Shown: positions 1 through 9,947, counted from the stretch's first letter. The stretch is DNA of 64,000 bases from an uncultured Chthonomonadales bacterium (GCA_938005745.1 CALLMM010000002.1:165000-228999); one strand, 5' to 3'. Notes: generated by a model from the letters alone, not told the origin. Program-made: numbers and translations.

Positions 1-1080
1 CGACTCCCGGGTGCTCTGCCGATAACGGGTGATCCCGTTTGCCGGGTCGGGCGTATCAATCAGCGGCGGCTCCAGCCGGGAGATAGAGCGGGCGAAACCG
101 AACGGGTCGGGGTTGGCTCCGTCGTCGCGCAGCAGCCCGCCAAACGTCGTGAAGCCGGGATCGCTGCTCGGGATGATCTGCGGCAGGGTTGTCGGATCGG
201 GCGTGGTGGGCGTGGTCGCCAGATTCTGGAACCGCGCGACCTCCTTCGCCGGATCGTTGGCTGCCGGCGGCTCCACCACAATCGGACCGGCAACCTGCAC
301 CGCCTCATTATTGTTGGGGTCCAGCGCCAGGATGGTGTTATTGAGCAGGCGCATCCTGCCGTTGACGCGGAAGGAGGCTCCCGGCGTCCGGTAGCCGTTG
401 AAGTTCAGCCCGACGGCGCGCACCGGCAGTCCGCCAAACTGCATCCACAGCGGCACGCCGATCGGCGGCACGCCGAACGCAGCTTCAAAGTTGCTCTCGT
501 TGAAGCGGTTGGTGACAAACCGCAGGTAGTCGGTGATGCCGATGGACTTGTACGCCACCAGTTCGCGGCGCAGACGGGGCGCGGGATTGTTCAGGAAGGT
601 GGTCGGGTCGTTCTCGCGGATCACGCCGCTGCGTCCGACCGACTCGATCCGCAGGTACTTTCCGAGCGGATTGCGCGGATCGGGCTTCATCGAGACCCGC
701 ACCAGCGCACGCCCCTGATCGAAGGGGATGCGCGTGTAGCCGTCCACCAGCCACCGGCGATCCGGGTCGTTAGGCAGCACCGTGTTCGGGTCCTGCGGCT
801 CCGGACGCCAGTCGGCTCCCTCCTGGCTGTAGGTCAGGTAGTAGTCGCAGTAGCGAATGCCCGCCTCAGCAAGCTGGTACGCCGAGATCGTATCTTTCGC
901 GCGTCCCGCGTTGATCAGGTTGCGCGCCACCAGCCCGACAAAGACCCCGCCTATGAAAAGCAGCACGAACAGCACGATAACGGCGACCGCGAGCGACTGT
1001 CCGCGCTCTCTGCCGCTTCTTCGCACCGGGAGAGGCTGCCGGCGTGCGCGCCTGTCCTGCCGCGTCTGGTTGGTTATCAT
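1..1080 (-). CDS. PilX-like type IV pilus minor component (5' end in window, runs off left edge)
   Basis: Open frame on minus strand from ATG at 1080 to the window edge (not in ORF track because no stop). Translation MITNQTRQDRRARRQPLPVRRSGRERGQSLAVAVIVLFVLLFIGGVFVGLVARNLINAGRAKDTISAYQLAEAGIRYCDYYL: single N-terminal TM followed by 'AEAG' typical of PilX-like proteins; follows other prepilin genes. Confidence 0.7.
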   Translation of the reverse strand, partial: MITNQTRQDRRARRQPLPVRRSGRERGQSLAVAVIVLFVLLFIGGVFVGLVARNLINAGRAKDTISAYQLAEAGIRYCDYYLTYSQEGADWRPEPQDPNTVLPNDPDRRWLVDGYTRIPFDQGRALVRVSMKPDPRNPLGKYLRIESVGRSGVIRENDPTTFLNNPAPRLRRELVAYKSIGITDYLRFVTNRFNESNFEAAFGVPPIGVPLWMQFGGLPVRAVGLNFNGYRTPGASFRVNGRMRLLNNTILALDPNNNEAVQVAGPIVVEPPAANDPAKEVARFQNLATTPTTPDPTTLPQIIPSSDPGFTTFGGLLRDDGANPDPFGFARSISRLEPPLIDTPDPANGITRYRQSTRES

Positions 1081-1125
1081 TTCGGATCGCTCCACACAAG
1101 TCCCTCGACAATTCCCCATCTACAC

Positions 1126-3087
1126 CTACCGCTGTAGATTGCGAACCTGAATCTTCTGCGTCAGATTGACCTGCTGCGGCTGACCGGAGTTGGGTTCATA
1201 CAGCCGCACGCCCAGCGTGAAGGTCATCAGCGAGCGGGTCAGGTAGTCGGTCTTGACCACATCCGACGGCAGGTTGTTCTGAATCTGGTAGGAGACTTTG
1301 ATCGGCGCAGCGGGCTGGGAGACGCCGTTGGCGTCCACGTAGGTCTCCGGCAGATTATACTCCGCGCCCGGCAGGCTGCGGAAGATAATCGTTCCGCGCT
1401 TCATGCCGATCTCGTTCGGGTCTAATATGTTGGTACGGTCTTCGTTATTGATCACATACTCGTTGGGTCCGAGATTATCCACCTGGCTGCGCGGCACGCG
1501 GGTATAGGCGATCTCGCGACCGTAGTTGGGTCCGGGACGCATATCCGGTCCGGTCACGATCTCGGATCCCGGCACAATACGCACGTTGGGAATAAAGGAC
1601 AGGGGCGACGGACCGTTGGGATTCAGTCCCGGGTCGAGCCGCTCCAGCGAGATATAGCGCAGGGGCGTGCGTCCTGCCGCCTCCTCCACGCTGCGATTGT
1701 TGTTCGCCTCCGACGGGCTGAAGGTCGCCGGCTGATAGGGAGCCGTCTGCGAGATCGTATGCGGGAAGGCAAAGTTGACCACGCCGCGGCGGGTATCCAC
1801 GCCGAACATGATCTGCGGCGGGCTTGCCGGAGTCACATACGGGTTATTCGGATTGAAGTTCGCCGGAGTGGCGGTCAGGTCCCCGTTGGCGGTATCCAGC
1901 TGATAGTTCATCACGCTGCTGCTGACGCCGTCCCAGTAGAAGTAGCGCAGCATCGGATCGTTCAGCCGGCTGCGGAACACATAGAGATTGAACGGCGTCG
2001 TCCAGTGCCCGTGGGTCTCGACATAGGTGGTCGGCGCCGCGCTGCCCGCCTCGTTGCCCGGGTCGGAGAGGCGGTTGGGCGAGCCGGCGTCGTTGCCCAC
2101 ATAGGTCGGCTGGAAGGTGACCAGCGGGCGAATACGCATCCCGATCTGCGTTCCGTTATTGCCGGTATAGGTGAAGTAGAGCGGGCGTCGGTTCTCATCG
2201 CGCTCCACCTGCACCATATCGGCGCGGTCCAGGGGAACGACGGGGCGGGCGATGGCGCGCCAGTTCTCGCTGATGTTGACCTGTCCGTCCCCGTTCAGGT
2301 CCTTCCAGCCGGGTACCGCATTGCTGGTGACGGTGGGATCATTGGGCTGCACCGCGACGCTGTTATCGTAGAAGAAGTTCGGATCGTTCAGGATCGGGAT
2401 GTTCGGACTGTTCGCCGCGGTATGGAACAGGCGCGTGTCCACCTTCCCGCCGACCGTATAGGGCGACACGACGGCGCGATAGAGAATGAACGGATTATGG
2501 TCATCGAAGTCCACGTTGCGCCGGTCTTCGTAGAAGTTCTGATAGACGTTGATCGGGCGATCCATATTCAGGCTGGTGTCCCGCATGGAGGCGTTGTTAC
2601 GCAGTCCGAGCCACATCCGCACGATCACGCGCCCCGGAGCCAGCGGCAGAGCCACCTCCCCGCGATTGATCGCCAGTCCGGTGGTCGGATCTATCTCCGA
2701 GGCGGTCAACTGCGTGTTCTGATCGTTGACCCGTGCCGGGGGTACCAGGTCCACCATCCCGAAGGGGATCTGCATCACGATCGGCGGATCGCCCGCATTC
2801 GGTCCCGGAAGCCAGAAGTTGATCGGTTGATTCGAGTTATCAAAGACAAAGACACCGTTGGCCAGCTCACGCTGCGTCGCCTCCATCACCTGGCGCGCCG
2901 TATCCTGCGCCAGCACCTGGATCCGCGCCCGGTTGGTCAGGTTGAACCCCTGGATCATCGGACCGAAGATCAGTCCCAGCAGAATAACGGTGATCGCCAT
3001 GACAACGAGCAGTTCAACCAGCGTAAACCCCGCCCGCGCTCTGCGTATCATTTCGGTTCCTGTCATTATCGTAAACCTTCGCGGCAC
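1126..3087 (-). CDS. Prepilin-type N-terminal methylation protein, PilW-like, very large (653 aa; start may be at the internal M of MTGTEMIRR)
   Basis: RRARAGFTLVELLVVMAITVILLG class III prepilin signal with Glu+5. Confidence 0.88.
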   Translation of the reverse strand: MPRRFTIMTGTEMIRRARAGFTLVELLVVMAITVILLGLIFGPMIQGFNLTNRARIQVLAQDTARQVMEATQRELANGVFVFDNSNQPINFWLPGPNAGDPPIVMQIPFGMVDLVPPARVNDQNTQLTASEIDPTTGLAINRGEVALPLAPGRVIVRMWLGLRNNASMRDTSLNMDRPINVYQNFYEDRRNVDFDDHNPFILYRAVVSPYTVGGKVDTRLFHTAANSPNIPILNDPNFFYDNSVAVQPNDPTVTSNAVPGWKDLNGDGQVNISENWRAIARPVVPLDRADMVQVERDENRRPLYFTYTGNNGTQIGMRIRPLVTFQPTYVGNDAGSPNRLSDPGNEAGSAAPTTYVETHGHWTTPFNLYVFRSRLNDPMLRYFYWDGVSSSVMNYQLDTANGDLTATPANFNPNNPYVTPASPPQIMFGVDTRRGVVNFAFPHTISQTAPYQPATFSPSEANNNRSVEEAAGRTPLRYISLERLDPGLNPNGPSPLSFIPNVRIVPGSEIVTGPDMRPGPNYGREIAYTRVPRSQVDNLGPNEYVINNEDRTNILDPNEIGMKRGTIIFRSLPGAEYNLPETYVDANGVSQPAAPIKVSYQIQNNLPSDVVKTDYLTRSLMTFTLGVRLYEPNSGQPQQVNLTQKIQVRNLQR

Positions 3088-3157
3088 TGCGTATCAGGAA
3101 GAGCCTCTCTGCGCATCCCTCCGGCTCTCCTCTGCCCTGAGCGGCTGATACCTGCCT

Positions 3158-4978
3158 CTACAGACTTCCGCTGCGCGTCAGAAAAGTATCCACGTCCAGT
3201 TTGCGCCAGCGGTAGCGCACCACATTGCCTCCGGCGGCTTCCGTGACGGTTGCGCCGTTGCTCCAGATCACTCTGGACTTGAAGGAGATTCCCTGCACTC
3301 CGTTTGCCGGGATCAACGGCTCTCCGGTCGCCCAGGAGACGGCATCGAAGCGAGGTCTGCCGAAGACCGGGTCTCGCGGCTCCGTCAAGTCAATAAAAGT
3401 CAGCGGTCCCGAACCCAGATCCACGAACCGGCTGGGGTTGTCTTCGATTCGGAACGAGACATTGCTGGCGCGCCGCAGATTACCGGCGGCGTCGCGATAG
3501 AATATCTCACGGATGCTGATGGTCTTGCCGGCTTCCATCAGCGGGAAGTACATCCGGGTCGGCGCGGAGGGATCGCGCCCCGTGTCGCTCTGCGTTCCCA
3601 GATAGAACTGACCGAAGCCCAGATTGGGCGTGGCGAACCGCTGATAGAGATTCGCGGCTTTCTGCGCCTGCAGCGCCCACTCGCCTTTCGCTTTGTAGTA
3701 GAACCGGAAGGTTCCCGCCGCGTTGGCGGCTCCGAAGGCGTCGGTGAAACGCACGATCCCCTCTTTGTAGTCCACCGTATACTCGGTGCGGGGAACCGGC
3801 TGCCCCGTGCTCAGGTTGTAGACCAGAAAGTCCACCTGTTCGTTGGCGTTGGTGGTGCGGAACAGCCCCGTGTACGGCTCCTGGTCCTCTCCCAGTTCGC
3901 CCAGCGCCTTCAGGTTCTTCAGCGTGACCCGCACGTTGTAGGGAGGCGAGGCGGGCATGGGACGATCCTCGCGAATGATCCGCCAGTCGAGCACGTCGTA
4001 GCTGATCCGCGCCGACAGCGGCACCGAGCCGGAGGGCGTCTGCTCCACCTGGTTGTAGGCGAGCGGATGAAAGACCAGCACGCCGACATTGGCGAACCCG
4101 GCGATTGTGGGAGAGAGCACGCCGAACTCGTAGGGATCGTCCGACCAGTTGCCGACCGCGACCCGCCGAAACGCCCGGGCGACCGATTCGCTGTCGGGAA
4201 GCAGCGCGCGGAAGTCGCTGGGCCATCCGGGCAGCGTGGTCAGGTTGATCCAGCCGCTGGTGTTGGCAGGCACCGTGAACTCAATGCCCGGATTGGTCTG
4301 CACATTGTTGCTGGCATCGTAGTAGCTGAAGCTGATCTTGAAGTTGCGGACGTAGTTGACCGGCGCGAAGCCGATCTGATGATCGTCGTAGTCTATGGCG
4401 TACTGCCCTGGTCCCCGCAGGTTGGGCGTGGGATCGCTGGCGGCGTCCTGCACACTGCGGATCATCGGCGCGCCGTTGACGAACAGCGTATCGGTGATCC
4501 CGTCTCGGTCCCAGGCGACATCGTAGATCGGTCCGGAACTCAGCACATAGATCGAGCCGCGCACGCCGCTGGCGATCGGAGAGGGGATCGGGATCCGCAC
4601 GACCTCATCCAGCACCCGGCGGATCTTGTTGACGTTGCTGACATAGTAGGGATCCACGCCAAACGGAGCCGTCTCCACATCGCTCAGATCGTTGGGCGTC
4701 GCGTTCAGGTCGATCTGGAAGGTGTAGCCGGGCGGATTCTGGCTGGCGACCGGAACGACCGGAACGATAGCGTTCATCAGATTGGCGGAGTTGCTGGTAT
4801 AGCGATCCACCTCCTGCTTTGCCAGGCGAGAGGCAAAGGTGGTCGCCTCGGTCTGCTGATTGATCAGGAATCCGGGCGGGAAGAGCCGCACCACCGACAG
4901 GATGCCGACCAGCAGGATCACCAGCACGACCAGCACTTCGATCAGCGAGACGCCATATTGTCTAAACGCAGTCTTCAT
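3158..4978 (-). CDS. Prepilin-type N-terminal methylation protein, PilV-like, very large (606 aa)
   Basis: MKTAFRQYGVSLIEVLVVLVILLVGILSVVRLFPPG prepilin-like N-terminus with Glu+5. Confidence 0.88.
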   Translation of the reverse strand: MKTAFRQYGVSLIEVLVVLVILLVGILSVVRLFPPGFLINQQTEATTFASRLAKQEVDRYTSNSANLMNAIVPVVPVASQNPPGYTFQIDLNATPNDLSDVETAPFGVDPYYVSNVNKIRRVLDEVVRIPIPSPIASGVRGSIYVLSSGPIYDVAWDRDGITDTLFVNGAPMIRSVQDAASDPTPNLRGPGQYAIDYDDHQIGFAPVNYVRNFKISFSYYDASNNVQTNPGIEFTVPANTSGWINLTTLPGWPSDFRALLPDSESVARAFRRVAVGNWSDDPYEFGVLSPTIAGFANVGVLVFHPLAYNQVEQTPSGSVPLSARISYDVLDWRIIREDRPMPASPPYNVRVTLKNLKALGELGEDQEPYTGLFRTTNANEQVDFLVYNLSTGQPVPRTEYTVDYKEGIVRFTDAFGAANAAGTFRFYYKAKGEWALQAQKAANLYQRFATPNLGFGQFYLGTQSDTGRDPSAPTRMYFPLMEAGKTISIREIFYRDAAGNLRRASNVSFRIEDNPSRFVDLGSGPLTFIDLTEPRDPVFGRPRFDAVSWATGEPLIPANGVQGISFKSRVIWSNGATVTEAAGGNVVRYRWRKLDVDTFLTRSGSL

Positions 4979-5085
4979 GAGCGTATATCACACTTTCGCA
5001 TGGAGCGATGTCATCGTCGCATGGAGCGATCGCATCGCGCGGGGCGAAAAGCCCCTGCGCGTCCGCCGTTTCGCGCTCCGTGGGG

Positions 5086-5988
5086 CTACGGACCGGCGAA
5101 GACCCCGCCGCCGCCCAGCCGCAGAAAGTCCTGCGCGCGCACCTTGCGCGCTGAACCGCCGAGATTGATCGTCGTATAGGTCGGCGCGCCCGCGGTGGCG
5201 GTATGCCAGGAGCAGGCTGCCAGGATCGTCCGATCCTCCGGCGGATTGCGGTACTTCATCTGGTGCGGCAGATCCGATGCGCCTTCGACGCCGGTCCAGT
5301 CTATGCTGTAGCGTCGCTCATAGATCGGGTTGTTGCTCGAATCGCGCACGACCTGCCCGTTGGTTCCGATCATCGGGCTGATATCATACGAATCCCAGAC
5401 ATAGAAGTATTTGGGCTGACCGCTCAGCGGTCCGGACGTCCAGCAGTCCACCGTTCCCAGCCCGCTGATTGTCGGGCATCCGGCGGCGGCGAGCCGGTCG
5501 CCGATCCACTCCGCGCCGGAGGGCCAGTCGGGCGGGCGCGGCGGGAAGAGGGCGACGGTGGCGACGGATCGGCTGGTATTGGTGTTATTCGGACACTTGA
5601 ACAGGTTGATGTCCTTGACCTGCTCGCGATAGAGAAAGCCGTTGAGGAGGCTGTCCGCGCGCGCCAGACAGGGCGCGCCGTTGACAACCGGCGCGTTGGT
5701 TCCGTCGTAGAAGATGCCGGTAGAGCGCGCGGTATCGCAGTTTCCGCCGGAGACGATCCCCACCTCCGCATATCCCAGCAGCGCGGGAGGATAGCCGCCC
5801 TCATCCTCTTTGTAGACCTTGGCGGAGACGTAGAGCTGGTGCAGATTGGACATGCAGCTGCTGGCGCGCGCCTGTTCGCGGAGCGTGCCTGCCAGCGGGA
5901 AGAGGATGGCTGCCAGCACCGCGATAATGGCGATGACCGTGAGCAGTTCGATAAGAGTAAATCCCCGATATTGTGAGGTTCTATGCAT
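5086..5988 (-). CDS. Type II secretion/type IV pseudopilin (DUF1559/GspG-like)
   Basis: MHRTSQYRGFTLIELLTVIAIIAVLAAILFPLAGTLREQARASSCMSNLHQL prepilin signal and typical downstream helix. Confidence 0.88.
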   Translation of the reverse strand: MHRTSQYRGFTLIELLTVIAIIAVLAAILFPLAGTLREQARASSCMSNLHQLYVSAKVYKEDEGGYPPALLGYAEVGIVSGGNCDTARSTGIFYDGTNAPVVNGAPCLARADSLLNGFLYREQVKDINLFKCPNNTNTSRSVATVALFPPRPPDWPSGAEWIGDRLAAAGCPTISGLGTVDCWTSGPLSGQPKYFYVWDSYDISPMIGTNGQVVRDSSNNPIYERRYSIDWTGVEGASDLPHQMKYRNPPEDRTILAACSWHTATAGAPTYTTINLGGSARKVRAQDFLRLGGGGVFAGP

Positions 5989-6284
5989 CGCTGCCTACCT
6001 GACCTTTGCGCGTTGGGAATCGGCCGGATTCGCCCCGGCTCCTGCATGATAGTTCACGAATGGCAATGCCAGATAACTCCGCGCATTACCAAACATCTGA
6101 CGATATAGTAGCGTTCAATGTTCCCATGCAGACACTCTATATCTTAAGCCGGCTAACCGTTGCGAGGTTACCGGCAGCCGCCGCAGACGACGGCTGTCGC
6201 AGGGGATCCTCAAACGCCTGAGTCTGCGCCGAAAGCCCTCTGTTTCCGATCATGGGAGCGCACGAGGGCTGCACGCTGGCGCCG

Positions 6285-7403
6285 CTACTTTGCCGCCAGC
6301 CCCGCCCAGGCGAGATACCACTGTATCAGCGGATCGCCGATAAAGACCGCCAGCAGCGCGCCGATGACCATATAGGGACCGAACGGAAGATGGGTCGGAC
6401 CGGCGACGAAATCGTCCAGCTCCTCCTCTTCCATCTCCGGCGCAAGCTGCTGTTTCAGTCGGACGGCGGGACCGATCCGCAGCAGCGCGCCGAAAGCGAT
6501 CAGCAGGTCTATGAAGGCGATGTAGAAGGCGCCGGTTACCAGCGCGGTTGGAAGCGGAGTCGCCTCCGGCTCCTCCTGCGAACTGTCGTCTGCCGAGCCG
6601 GAAGCGGGTGTAACGGAAGAGGTGGAGGAGAGCCGTTCTGACGGCTCCTGTTTCCGATTCTCGAATCCCTGTTCGCGGCTCCCTGCCTGCGACTTTTCGC
6701 GGGAGGCTCTCCAGATCATCAACGCGCCGCCGATGAGCGCGCCGGCTCCGATTGCCAGCAGGAAGGAGACCAGCGCCTGCCCCAGAGGCAGCAGCGCGCC
6801 GATGGCGCGCGCCAGCTTGACATCGCCATCCCCCATCGCATCCCTGCGAAAGAGGAGCAGACCAACGACCTGAATGAGAACGAAAAGCGTGGAGCAGATC
6901 ACGGCTCCGCAGAGGGATCGCGGAAGCCAGCCCCAGAGTAACGCCTGCTGCGCATCCCGTGTGAGAATGCCCCACAGGTCGTGACCGACGCCCACCAGGA
7001 ATGCGAACGTGTTGAGTTCATCGGGAATGATGAACAGTTCGGCGTCAATGAAGAGTGCCGCGATCAGCGCGGCGGCAAACAGGCAGTAGGCGACGGTATG
7101 GTAGGTCGGACCGAATCGCCAGAAGAGCGCCACGAACGTCCCGCAGGTCAGAACCTCCACCCAGAAGTAGCGCCAGGGGATCGGCAAGCCGCACCCCCGG
7201 CAGCGACCGCGCAGGATCAGGAAGCTGAGCAGCGGGATGTTATCGTAGGCGCGAAGCGCATAGTTGCAGCGCGGACAGTGAGAGCCGGGGGAGATGAGCG
7301 ATTCGCCGCGCGGGAGCCGCCAGATCAGCATGTTCAGAAAGCTGCCGACCACCGCTCCCAGCACGCCCGCCATCACTCCCCAGAACGGATCGGGTACTCC
7401 CAA
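6285..7403 (-). CDS. pilD: Prepilin peptidase (A24 family) with an internal low-complexity insert
   Basis: CPRCNYALRAYDNIPLLSFLILRGRCRGCGLPIPWRY Cys pairs and GDGDVKLARAIGALL catalytic Asp motif; upstream genes pilC/pilT/pilB. Confidence 0.92.
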   Translation of the reverse strand: MGVPDPFWGVMAGVLGAVVGSFLNMLIWRLPRGESLISPGSHCPRCNYALRAYDNIPLLSFLILRGRCRGCGLPIPWRYFWVEVLTCGTFVALFWRFGPTYHTVAYCLFAAALIAALFIDAELFIIPDELNTFAFLVGVGHDLWGILTRDAQQALLWGWLPRSLCGAVICSTLFVLIQVVGLLLFRRDAMGDGDVKLARAIGALLPLGQALVSFLLAIGAGALIGGALMIWRASREKSQAGSREQGFENRKQEPSERLSSTSSVTPASGSADDSSQEEPEATPLPTALVTGAFYIAFIDLLIAFGALLRIGPAVRLKQQLAPEMEEEELDDFVAGPTHLPFGPYMVIGALLAVFIGDPLIQWYLAWAGLAAK

Positions 7404-7489
7404 TACCTCCCCCCGCGCTTCTATGCGAGGGCATCCGGGCGAACCGGGTCACACAGCGTCCCGGACGACGCCCGAATGCCTGTCGAGCG

Positions 7490-8731
7490 TTACTCTCCGC
7501 CGCCGCCGTCGCCGCCGCCGCCGCTCAGGTTCTGGATCACCTGGATCAGAGGCATGAACATGGCGATGACGATAAATCCGACACAGACGCCGAGGAAGAC
7601 GATCAGCACCGGTTCGATGGCGGAGGTGAGGCTCTGGAGCGTGGCGTCCACCTCCTGCTCGTAGAAGTCGGCGATCTTGGAGAGCATCGTATCCAGCGCT
7701 CCGGACTCCTCCCCGATGGAGATCATGTGCACGACCATCGGCGGGAACATCCGGCTCTTCTCCAGCGGATCGTTGATGCGGTCGCCTTCACGAATGCGCG
7801 CGCGCGCCTCCATCACCGCGTCGGCGATGATCCCGTTGCCGACCACCCCCGCGACCGTCTCCAGCGCCTGCAGGATCGGAACGCCGGAGACCAGCAGCGT
7901 GCCGAGCGTGCGCGAGAAGCGCGCCAGAACGATCTTATGGTGCAGTTTGCCGAAGACGGGAACCTTGAGCTTGATCCGGTCTATGACCCGCCTTCCAACC
8001 CGCGTAGTGCCGAACCACTTGGTGGTGACATAGAGGAGCAGAAGGATAATCAGCCCCATGTACCACCGGTTCTTCAGGAAGTCGCTGAAGTCCACCAGCA
8101 CCTGGGTCATCGCGGGCAGCTCCGTCACGCCGAGTTCCTTGAACAGGTCCACGAACTTCGGCACAATGAAGGTACACAGTCCCACGACGATGCCCACCGC
8201 GACCACCACGACGATCGCCGGATAGGTCAACGCCGCCTTCACCTTGCGGCGAAGCTCCATATCCTTCTCCAGGAAGTGCGACAGACGCTGCAGAGCCTCT
8301 TCGAGTACGCCGCCGACCTCTCCGGCGCGCACCAGACCGACGAAGAGACTGGTGAAGGTCTTGGGGTACTTGCCCATCGCCTTGGAGAGCGTCTGACCGG
8401 CTTCGACCTCCTGCTGGATGTCAATGATCATCCGGCGCAGCTTGGGGTTCTGGGTCTGCTCGCCCAGCACATCGAGGGCGCGCACGAGGGAGACGCCCGC
8501 GTCAATCATGGTCGAAAACTGCCGGCAGAAGATCGCCAGGTCGTTGAGCTTGACGCGCCCCCACCCTCCGCCGGGCGACCGCTTCTTGCCGGCAGCCGTC
8601 TGCTTGATGTCGGTGACGGTGAAGCCCTGCTCCTGAAGTCGGCGGCGGAGAATCTCCGCATTCTCGGCTTCGGAGGTTCCGGAGCGTGACTGCCCGCTGG
8701 CGTCTCGCACCGTGTAGCTAAAGGTTGCCAT
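7490..8731 (-). CDS. pilC: Type II secretion system F family / PilC inner membrane platform protein
   Basis: Full-length GspF architecture, e.g. FCRQFSTMIDAGVSLVRALDVL and FSRTLGTLLVSGVPILQALE. Confidence 0.93.
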   Translation of the reverse strand: MATFSYTVRDASGQSRSGTSEAENAEILRRRLQEQGFTVTDIKQTAAGKKRSPGGGWGRVKLNDLAIFCRQFSTMIDAGVSLVRALDVLGEQTQNPKLRRMIIDIQQEVEAGQTLSKAMGKYPKTFTSLFVGLVRAGEVGGVLEEALQRLSHFLEKDMELRRKVKAALTYPAIVVVVAVGIVVGLCTFIVPKFVDLFKELGVTELPAMTQVLVDFSDFLKNRWYMGLIILLLLYVTTKWFGTTRVGRRVIDRIKLKVPVFGKLHHKIVLARFSRTLGTLLVSGVPILQALETVAGVVGNGIIADAVMEARARIREGDRINDPLEKSRMFPPMVVHMISIGEESGALDTMLSKIADFYEQEVDATLQSLTSAIEPVLIVFLGVCVGFIVIAMFMPLIQVIQNLSGGGGDGGGGE

Positions 8732-8750
8732 CTGGTTCCCCCCTTACGAC

Positions 8751-9923
8751 TTAACGTCCAGGCATGCCCGGTCCGGGCATGGTGGCGGTTCGAATCATCT
8801 TCTCCAGTTCCGCCGGGTTCATCGCGCGCTCCATCGCCAGCTCATAGGTGATCATGCCGCGCACATACAGGTCGCGCAGCGACTGGTCCATGGTCTGCAT
8901 TCCCAGATTGGCGCTGGTCTGGATCATGGAGGTGATCTGGTGCGCCTTGTTCTCGCGGATCAGGTTGCGAATCGCGGGGCTGGCGGTCATGATCTCCATG
9001 GCGCAGATGCGTCCCGGCTGGTTGGCGCGCGGCAGAAGCTGCTGACAGAGGATCGCCTGCAGGTTGTTGGACAGCTGCAGGCGCACCTGCTCCTGCTGAC
9101 CGGGCGGGAACGAGTCCACGATGCGCTCCACCGAGGTCGCCGCGCTGTTGGTGTGCAGAGTCGCGAAGACCAGGTGTCCGGTCTCGGCGGCGGAGACCGC
9201 CATCTGCATCGTCTCCAGGTCGCGCATCTCGCCGACCAGGATCACGTCCGGGTCTTCTCGCAGGGCGGCGCGCAGCGCGTTGGCGAACGTCTTGGTGTCC
9301 TGCCCCACCTCGCGCTGATTGATGACGCTGAACCGGTGCGAGTGCAGGTACTCGATCGGGTCCTCGATGGTCAGGATATGCACGCTGCGCTCCGAGTTGA
9401 TCTGGTTGATCATGGCGGCGAGCGTGGTAGACTTGCCGGAGCCGGTCGGTCCGGTTACGAGGATCAGTCCGCGGGGCAGGCGGGTCAACTCCTCCAGCAC
9501 CGGCGGCAGGCTCAGTTCGCGCAGCGTCGGAATGCGGGAGGGGATGACGCGGAACGCCATCGCCACGTTGCCCCGGTCGCGATAGACATTGACGCGGAAG
9601 CGGGAGAGGCGTCCCAGCTGATAGGAGAAGTCCAGTTCGAAGTTGGTCTCAAAGCGCTGTATCTGGTCGTCCGTCAGGATATCGTAGATGAGTCGCTGGG
9701 AATCTTTCGGAGTAACCTTCTCATAATTGCAGGGCAGAAGCTGACCATCCACGCGGATAATGGGCGGGATACCGACCGAAACGTGCAGGTCGGAGCCGCC
9801 TTTCTCCACGACGATTCGCAGCAGGTCATCAATATGGGCGTCTTCCAGCGGACGGGGTCGGGCGGTCGCCGTCGGGGTCGGGGCGCCCCCCTGCGGCGGT
9901 ACGGGTTGGGTCTGTTCGGTCAC
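8751..9923 (-). CDS. pilT: Type IV pilus twitching ATPase PilT
   Basis: GLILVTGPTGSGKSTTLAAMINQIN Walker A, EDPIEYLHSHRFSVINQREVG, DPDVILVGEMRDLETMQMAVSAAETGHLVFATLHTNSA. Confidence 0.95.
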   Translation of the reverse strand: MTEQTQPVPPQGGAPTPTATARPRPLEDAHIDDLLRIVVEKGGSDLHVSVGIPPIIRVDGQLLPCNYEKVTPKDSQRLIYDILTDDQIQRFETNFELDFSYQLGRLSRFRVNVYRDRGNVAMAFRVIPSRIPTLRELSLPPVLEELTRLPRGLILVTGPTGSGKSTTLAAMINQINSERSVHILTIEDPIEYLHSHRFSVINQREVGQDTKTFANALRAALREDPDVILVGEMRDLETMQMAVSAAETGHLVFATLHTNSAATSVERIVDSFPPGQQEQVRLQLSNNLQAILCQQLLPRANQPGRICAMEIMTASPAIRNLIRENKAHQITSMIQTSANLGMQTMDQSLRDLYVRGMITYELAMERAMNPAELEKMIRTATMPGPGMPGR

Positions 9924-9947
9924 GGAATAGCCTCCAGCAGAAACAGT

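Noticed and set aside
1759-3246. 495-aa plus-strand ORF opposite the PilW-like gene
   Set aside because: His/Arg/Gly-rich shadow ORF; the opposite strand has a clear prepilin gene.
4067-5179. 370-aa plus-strand ORF
   Set aside because: Shadow of the PilV-like gene and intergenic region; no recognisable motif.
6049-6285. Cyclic di-GMP (GEMM-I) riboswitch upstream of the pseudopilin
   Set aside because: Hairpins exist, but the conserved GEMM core is not matched; kept only as an unassigned structured region.
7490-7540. GGC/GCC-rich run at the pilC 3' end as a functional repeat
   Set aside because: Encodes a simple Gly-rich tail (LSGGGGDGGGGE), common in high-GC genomes.
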